Source: Sipunculus nudus (lineage: Eukaryota; Annelida; Sipuncula; Golfingiida; Sipunculidae). From it: a DNA stretch of 64,000 nucleotides. The stretch is taken from the NCBI GenBank assembly GCA_026874595.1, contig CM049316.1, forward strand, positions 43,477,695 to 43,541,694. Reading direction: 5' to 3'. The translations under genes were made by a program, and so were the position numbers. A model generated the notes under the pieces. It ran no database searches and was not told the DNA's origin. It saw only the letters and a program-made list of their open reading frames with translations. Shown in pieces: positions 57,469 through 64,000 of this stretch; positions within the stretch are counted from its first letter, which is position 1; each line of letters begins with the position of its first letter.

Positions 57469-59870
57469 TTTTACTGCCACAAAATCCATATTCTGTTTAC
57501 ACTACACCTGTATTTATTCGCATTTCAATCTGCATCAGTGAAAAAAAGGGTCTTGAGGTGATTTTGATACAAATATTCATGACTACTGTAATCACACCAA
57601 AGTAGTGTGTGTCAAATATCGTTATTTGTTCATACTGGGTGGAGAGAGCACACCCTTGTGGTAAAGACTTTGACTAAGAGTCTTAGCACAGAACCTGGGG
57701 CCAGAAGTTCAGCGCCCTAACTATTAGCCTACACGCTCCATTTGAAGCCTGACCTTTTGTGCTTGATTTTGTCATCTTACGTGCATCTGCTACATCTGAC
57801 ATAAGAAACAAAATTCCATCCAGTGTGAACATGAGAAGTGAAAATCTTATCAAATATTGTACTAAATATTCTTTTTCTGGAGCAGTTTGATCACAAAGTG
57901 TATCAAATATTGTATGCTGAATGTGGTACATGTATTGAAGAGAGAGTATTTGATATGGTTGTGATGTGAAAATGGTGGTTGTGTGAAAAGACATACAGGC
58001 ACTGATAAATATGACTGAAAGTTTAACATGCATAAAATAGATTCATGAATGTTACAGATGGAAAAGCTGAACAAATTTAAAGGAGACAATGAGAGACTTC
58101 ACACCCTAAAACCTGCTGCCACCTGGTGAGTCAAGCATGAACTAAATTTTTCCAAGTATGACTTCACAAATTTGGTTTATAAAGGTCCATCTCTGAGGAA
58201 CACCCTGATATTATATAACACTAACTTGTGTATAATTTTTAAGTGGAAATGTGATAAAGGTTTCAATTAAAAGATCTGGAAAGACATACATGCAGATATA
58301 CATACATACACATAATTGAAATACCTTCGCTCTGGCTCTTTTTTTTGGGGGGGGGGGAGAGTCAAGGTAATTAATCTTCAAACCATCTAACACACACACA
58401 AACATATTACATTGATAACACAACAAAAAACTTGATATCACTTAACATAACTGCATTTCACTCACAGTGTGCTAAGCTTTGATCACTCAAGTTAAGGCCA
58501 GACTTTTTTAATTCTTTGGTTTACGAACATGTTTGACAAAAGTGATAGGTAGGAGGTAGGAAAAAAAAATTGGAACAAACCTGGATACTGGTGTTCGTGA
58601 ATCCTGTACTGTACAGTTGGGTTATAAAATTCATTTTTAATGGCACTATATAAACCTGTATAAAATAATATATAAAAATTAAAATAAAATCATCCTCTTG
58701 AGTTTTCCACATGAAACATGCGTGTGCTTGTTATTTCAAGCCATTCAAATGTCATCAAAGGTAAAATAATGACAAATAAAAGTTTAAACAGTAAAACTTA
58801 TATATGATTTCATACACACCTGAAATAAAATTTCAGTCAGTCCCTGCCAAGTGAACTGCCTATTTTATAAAGTTTTACAAATTAAAGACCAGTCAAATAC
58901 TTATACAAAAACAAAATAATATATTTTTGTCAGACATCCAAGGAGAAAACAAAATATTCACTGCTAGCATGATAGACTGCAGTTTTTATTTTTCAGTCGT
59001 GAATGACAATAACAAATATGCAACTTGCAGTTATTCGCCTATAGTTTATCAAATGTCAACAATATGGAACTCTGAGTTGTTTGATTCATGACAATGACCT
59101 TTCCTTTTTTTGTGTTGCGCATGTTTGATAGTCCTTCGAATATACAACAACTGCTAATAATGTGAGGTTTCCATTGGAGATCAAATTGAATAATTCAACT
59201 ATTTTAAAAGTTTAAAAAGTATTTGTTATCTTTATTTATTAATATAGATCTGCATTTCTTACCACGGCCGTGACAGTACGTACCGTACTCAGTTTAATAA
59301 TAACATGCCGTCACTTGGCCACTGCCAGTCCGGTAATGCTTTTCGGCATCCATACACATCAAAGCTTCCATCACATCCGTTTGGAACAATTAAATGAATC
59401 CTTTCAAAGTTTCTGCATTTCAAATGACTTTCATTTTAGCTTGCTTTTGTTTTGACTTTAAAAATACCCTCAAAGTCTACGCTTCACATGATGACCTCAT
59501 GTATATAATTTCATCTGTTCAGTAAGTTTCTTTTAAGCGTTACAAGACTACGTTTTTAAGTTTTGACAAGTTTTAATATTTTTAAGAGTAAACTTGTGAA
59601 ACTTAGCCAATTTGCAGTAATAAATAGCGTCTGACTTTGAGTGCAATAATTAGTCTTAAGAAGTAAATTTGTTTGTATATCCAGCAAGTTATTAACAGTG
59701 GCAAGCTGGTAAAGCCGCTAATTTTCTTTTCTAATTCACATCTATCTAAAACAAATATGTTTAACGAGGTAAATATGACATAAACACTGGTTTAAAAATG
59801 TACTGGAGTGCAGAAAACGAACTTTGAAAACTCTCCAAGAATTCTCAATTTCCCTGCTGAATCTTTTGAC
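57469..59870. other. Long stretch with no recognised gene
   Basis: A T/G-run lies at 58341-58357 and GTACGTACCGTAC near 59276. The several short minus-strand ORFs between 57683 and 58712 show no domain. Confidence 0.4.
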
Positions 59871-59880
59871 TACTTGATGG

Positions 59881-60067
59881 CCAATCAATTGCATTTATGG
59901 CTCAAGGATACCCTATTGTGATTGGCTTAAACCCTCCATCTGTCATTGAGAAAGTGACCTTATTAGCCAATCATAAGAGTTCTAACGTTTGAGGTGATCT
60001 AACACACACGGTCACTGAATATTCATTTGTCAACAACCGTGTTGGATTCAGCGACGCAATATAAAAG
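59881..60067 (+). promoter_or_regulatory. Promoter-like block: three CCAAT boxes and a TATA box
   Basis: CCAAT at 59881, ATTGG at 59921 (inverted) and CCAAT at 59967, then TATAAAAG at 60060-60067. The expected start site would fall inside the element beginning at 60073. No gene follows on the + strand. Composition alone can produce such motifs, so this stays tentative. Confidence 0.4.
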
Positions 60068-60072
60068 GAAAA

Positions 60073-62145
60073 CTAGATTTGTCGGAACGACACGAATGCC
60101 CCCGCCTGGGGCAAATTAGAAACATTTGTTAAATTTTGTAAATTTTTATAGTTCAGGAAGTGTTGTATGGTCAAAAGTAGGTCAACAAGGGCAAAATGCA
60201 AACTCGATCTGTAAAGGGTCATTATCAAGCAACACACCAAAAATCAGGCCAGTATCTGCAAGCATTGTGAAAAAAAGTCCATATATGTGCATTTTTCATG
60301 AAAATTTCTGTCTTTCATGAAATTTTCTATGTTCAGGATCTGTCATATGGTGAAAAATAGGTTAACTGGGACGAAACGCGAACTAGATCTGTAAGTGGTC
60401 ATTATGCGCCCACAGACCAAACATTAGGCCAGTATCTGTAAGCATTGCATTGCGAAACTAGAATATTAGCAAAAGTTGATAATCATTTATAAATTTAAAT
60501 TGGAGAGGTATATACCATATTTCATAACAATCCACCAAATGCTTCCTGAGAAATAAGCTCCTAAGTTTTTTTCTATACTAAGCTCTGTGACCTTGAAAAG
60601 TAGGTCAAGATCACCCATCTTTGAACTTGACCAAGATTTTGTAAATATAATGCAATAGGACTGAAGAAATGAAGTTCCTGTGTTGAATACCTTTGGAGAT
60701 ATCCTGCACAAAAGGCCAAAATTGAAAAAATCCGATAAAATTTCATTAAAAAATCAGAAATTGCAGGTGGCGCCACCAAAATTGTGCAGCACATACAGAC
60801 CATCAGTCCCAATGATCATAGTAAGTTTTGTGAAAATCCACACAATGGTTCCTGAGATATAAACTTCTGAGTGTTTTTCTATAATCAGCTCTAAAATGTA
60901 GAAAAATGGGTCAAGATCACCCATCATCGAACTTGACCGAGATTTTATCGATATACATCTTCACTGCTGAAATAAAATTCCAACGGTGAATCCTTTTAGA
61001 GATATCCCGCTCACAAGGTAAAAGTTAACAGACGCGGAACGGACGGATGGACGGACAGACACCGGACAGACAGATGGACAGATGGACAGCTTGGGTGACA
61101 AAAATAGCCCATCAGCCTATGAGCTGAGGGCTAAGAACGGCTGTACATGTGTATTTGTCATGAAAATTTCTATTTTTCATGAATTTTTCTAAGTTTAGGA
61201 GCCGTAAAACGGTCAAAAGTAGGTCAACCGGGACAAAACACGAACTCAATCTGTAACTGGTCATTATCTGCCCACACACCAAAAATCAGGCCAATATCTG
61301 CAGGCATTGCGAAAAAAAGTCCATACATGTGTATTTGTCATGAAAATTTCTATTTTTCATGAAATTTTCTAAGTTTAGGAGCCGTAAAACGGTCAAAAGT
61401 AGGTCAACCGGGACGAAACGCGAACTCGATCTGTAACTCGTCATTATCTGCCCACACACCAAAAATTAGGCCAATAACTGCAGGCATTGCGAAAAAAAGT
61501 CTGTACATGTGTATTTGTCATGAAAATTTCTATTTTTCATGAAATTTTCTAAGTTTAGGAGCCGTAAAATGGTCAAAAGTAGGTCAACCGGGACGAAAAA
61601 GCGAACTCGATCTGTAACTGGTCTATATCTGCTCACACACCAAAAATCAGGCCAATATCTGCAGGCATTGCGAAAAAAAGTCGGTACATGTGTATCTGTC
61701 ATGAATATTTCTATTTTTCATGAAATTTTCTAAGTTTAGGAGCCGTAAAACGGTCAAAAGTAGGTCAACCGGGACGAAAAAGCGAACTCGATCTGTAACT
61801 GGTCTATATCTGCTCACACACCAAAAATCAGGCCAATATCTGCAGGCATTGCGAAAAAAAGTCGGTACATGTGTATCTGTCATGAATATTTCTATTTTTC
61901 ATGAAATTTTCTAAGTTTAGGAGCCGTAAAACGGTCAAAAGTAGGTCAACCGGGACGAAACGCGAACTCGATCTGTAACTGGTCTATATCTGCCCACACA
62001 CCAAAAATCAGGCCAATATCTGCAGGCATTGCGAAAAAAAGTCCGTACAACTGTTTGATTTCGGAATGATGGAAGGACGGAAGGACGGAATGACGGACAT
62101 GGGTAAAACTATATGCCCCGGCCACTTTGTGGCGGGGGCATAAAA
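60073..62145 (+). mobile_element. Pearl/HINE-like element, 180-bp cores, TGCCCC-type termini
   Basis: Starts CTAGATTTGTCGG, then a 5' hairpin TGCCCCcgcctGGGGCA (60107-60124). Two diverged cores (60125-60457) are followed by a nested element (60458-61134), then five cores at 180-181-bp steps (61143, 61323, 61503, 61684, 61865), each with TAGGAGCCGTAAAACGGTCA, AACCGGGACGAAA and AATCAGGCCAATATCTGCAG. Next comes GGAAGGACGGAAGGACGGA, then a 3' hairpin ATGCCCCGGCCAC-TTT-GTGGCGGGGGCAT (62112-62140) and AAAA. The last three cores are almost identical, indicating recent expansion. ORFs of 61-78 codons in the cores are by-products. Confidence 0.82.
60458..61134 (+). mobile_element. Pearl/HINE-like element nested in another
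   Basis: Starts CTAGAATATTAGC after core sequence GCATTGCGAAA and ends with TAGCCCATCAGCC-tatga-GCTGAGGGCTAAG before AACGGCTGTACATG. It is the same family as 127-914: two cores of about 290 bp, then GGACGGATGGACGGACAGAC. It carries GGTGGCGCCACC at 60766-60777. Confidence 0.8.
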
Positions 62146-62795
62146 AGTCAATATGCCAATTTTATTTTTTTTCTGAAATGAGGCTAATGGAGGTCTGTGG
62201 GTTTGTAAACCGAAAAATTAAAAAAGTCTGGCCTAATCAAGCTTAAGGCAATGAAACGTGCTGCCATCTGTCTGCAAATGTACAAACTACACTGTCAGCT
62301 GGCCAAGATTATTGCCTCTGACAGGAGGGTATGTGTTCATTCCCATTCACATGTCTTTGTGTGTTTTATTTGAGTAACTGAATGAAATCTCAAGGAATTT
62401 TTCAGTGCATTATGGGAATGCGCCAAGGAAAAATGGATTAGATTTTCATGTGGATCCGTCTCATGATCTGGATCCAGGAGTGACTTCCAGGAGTACTGAA
62501 AAATGTACAGCCACTTATGCATGTATGAACCTGAAAGACATAATTCATTTCCAAGCCATAAAGTCTAAGTCACACTGTCACTGTTCTCACCACAGAACAT
62601 CACAAATAGGAATAAAATTTATTTGTGAGCTGTTGTGACCTATGGATATTCCATGGCTTTATCTGTCATAGCCCTTCTTGATCCTTAGTGACAGATCTTG
62701 GCCTGTTGAACTACACAGGTGTTTTGAAATGTTCAAAACTTCAACAGTATATATAATCTCCAAATATAGTTAACATTCTAATCACAAAAAAATTT
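62146..62795. other. Unassigned sequence
   Basis: No repeat or exon recognised. The ORF 62405-62638 has no known domain. It lies downstream of the DHX35-like exon on that gene's strand and would be intron. Confidence 0.4.
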
Positions 62796-62851
62796 TCATG
62801 ACACAATATCCACAACTGATGTGCAAGCAATTATAATGAATTTTTTCTGAC

Positions 62852-62981
62852 CTTGACATGACAGCATCTTGACCTTGAACTTTGACATGAGCCGGGTCAA
62901 CTGTTCCCTGATTTCTACTGCCCTGCAGAGTCCTTTGTAGTTGAGGTAGTGTTCATGGCACCAGCCTGAGCTCTTCTTGAA
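62852..62981 (-). CDS. DHX35: Internal exon of a DHX35-like DEAH-box RNA helicase
   Basis: On the minus strand a TATGTTTCAG acceptor precedes 62981, and CAAG|GTCAGA at 62852/62851 is a plausible though weak donor. The 130-bp exon reads FKKSSGWCHEHYLNYKGL then CRAVEIREQLTRLMSKFKVK. This matches the C-terminal region of DEAH helicases, where 'WC-EHFLNYK-L-RA--VREQL--L---F' follows the helicase core; the wording is closest to what I remember of DHX35 rather than DHX15 or DHX40. DHX35 is reported with spliceosomal complexes; it is an ATP-dependent RNA helicase in the nucleus. Upstream exons would lie beyond the right edge. I could not find the next downstream exon, so it may be left of this point in repeat-rich sequence. 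The family call is from memory of conserved wording, not a search. Confidence 0.65.
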
Positions 62982-62989
62982 CTGAAACA

Positions 62990-63960
62990 TAAAACATTTA
63001 TATTAAAAATAAACTGCATGCTGCATACTGCATCTTATTACCTCCCCATACATGTTGTGATGCATTTATTGTAATGTAATTGTTTACATGTAATATTTGT
63101 TGTGTAAGCCAAGCTGTTGCTTTTATCATCTGGTAGCTTTTATTGTCTGGTTGGCCAAGTAGCATATATTTTCAACAATAGTTCACCTGCTACTGCTTAC
63201 ATTCAACCACCCAAAATTGATACACATCCTTGGATCTACGCTCCTGAGACAGCGTAAATCTTACGCTTCTAAAGAAGCAACTGATTTTCACGCTGCCAGC
63301 TTTGACCATTTATGATATATTTAGACACCAGATGGCGGTTCGTTGTCCGCTGAACAAAACGTGCGTATGATGTGACAAGCAGCCAACCAGATGCCAATAA
63401 ACAAACCACAACAGGCATCCTGACTCCCCCCATAGCTGCGCTTCAAGCGCCGTTTGAAGACAAGTTTACGTTCGAATTTTAATTGCTCCCTCTGCATTCT
63501 CGCATCATCGACCGATTCGATTCTGACAGTATGACTGTGTTAGTGTAGCCATGTGTCTGGTGTCTGCAGAACTGAAACCAGCCAGCATGGTGTGCAGGCA
63601 GCCTTTGTTGTTACGTTTCGTTTGAATTACAGCTCACTGACTGGGCATCCCATGTGCCCAAGGCCCTAAGTAAACCAAGTCTGTGGCAATTCTCTCTGAG
63701 CCTGTGGCCTGTTCATACGGTTACCAGGGCGATGAGCTGTCACTCAAAACGAAATGAACATGATTGGCTCCATGTATTCCTCGCTTGGCGGTGTCTTTTC
63801 CAGCACAAGGTCTCATCTGATTGGACAAAAATACAGTGCTCCCCTCTGGTATAGCAATTCAGGATATGAGGTCATAACAAACAGCGCTTACCATATAGGA
63901 AGTAGGCTTATAGTTAAAGTGCTGTGTAAAGAGCATACCTTGGATCACTTTTTTGTTTTC
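62990..63960. other. Sequence right of the DHX35-like exon; no further exon recognised
   Basis: More GC-rich than the rest of the window, especially 63240-63560. Two overlapping palindromes lie at 63251-63278. I looked on the minus strand for preceding helicase exon wording and saw none. The + strand ORF 63654-63854 has no domain. Confidence 0.45.
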
Positions 63961-63965
63961 TTTTG

Positions 63966-64000
63966 TGCCTTTTTACCTCTGCCAAGGAGGTTATGTTTTT
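63966..64000 (-). mobile_element. 3' end of a pearl/HINE-like element, minus strand, cut by the window edge
   Basis: On the minus strand it reads AAAACATAACCTCCTTGGCA followed by GAGGTAAAAAGG: the same short TAACC-GAGGTA hairpin and A-rich end as at 44754-44785 and 51940-51976. Confidence 0.5.

Noticed and set aside
61466-61914. Four 64-78-codon frames in the 180-bp cores
   Set aside because: They repeat unit by unit with the pearl-like core and have no domain.

Overview
The window looks like non-coding-rich, AT-rich DNA from an invertebrate, most probably a bivalve mollusc. This rests on three things. The only two genes I can support are metazoan: an FMRFamide-receptor-like GPCR and one exon of a DHX35-like helicase. 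Both show GT-AG intron borders. The dispersed repeats match the architecture published for bivalve 'pearl' elements and Helentron-derived elements (HINEs): tandem core repeats, a GGAC-type microsatellite, then a terminal hairpin. The species call is inference; no database was searched.

Layout. 0-7.5 kb: a 41-bp satellite split by a HINE-like element, a 2.5-kb satellite of 42-bp units, two more pearl-like elements and a 33-bp satellite. 7.7-12.7 kb: the GPCR gene on the + strand, with a probable non-coding first exon, a 1.6-kb intron, one coding exon with all seven helices, and a possible long 3'UTR. 13.3-18.6 kb: a pearl-like element, an 18-bp satellite split by a 1.68-kb TIR transposon, and a truncated tRNA-promoter TRIM fused to a truncated MITE. 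19-24.6 kb and 33-35.7 kb: dispersed repeats, including a duplicated block of about 1.4 kb. 24.7-28.3 kb: a 27-bp satellite split by a HINE-like element, then a 29-bp satellite. 30.7-33 kb: a cluster of diverged repeats. 35.7-43.1 kb: hAT-, pogo- and Harbinger-type MITEs with readable target duplications, several pearl-like cores, and a two-LTR copy of the TRIM. 45-47.9 kb: eight tandem units of about 330 bp. 48-52 kb: more dispersed repeats. 54.2-57.5 kb: a 16-bp satellite, a TA-flanked MITE and a larger TIR element. 60-62.1 kb: one HINE-like element nested in another. 62.85-62.98 kb: the DHX35-like exon on the minus strand.

Most notable points. (1) Two copies of a miniature LTR retrotransposon whose LTRs carry Pol III A and B boxes and whose primer-binding site matches the tRNA-Pro 3' end; I believe this is the TRIM type reported as 'Helenus'. 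(2) Several repeat families with different cores share one plan: a CTAG-type 5' end at an A-rich target, a 5' hairpin, tandem cores, then a GGAC tract or a 3' hairpin followed by TAAAA. (3) Many insertions sit inside satellites or paralogous repeats, so their empty sites can be read in this window. (4) The GPCR lacks several class A hallmark residues. I saw no CRISPR array, free-standing tRNA or rRNA gene, transposase or reverse-transcriptase ORF, intact virus or toxin gene.
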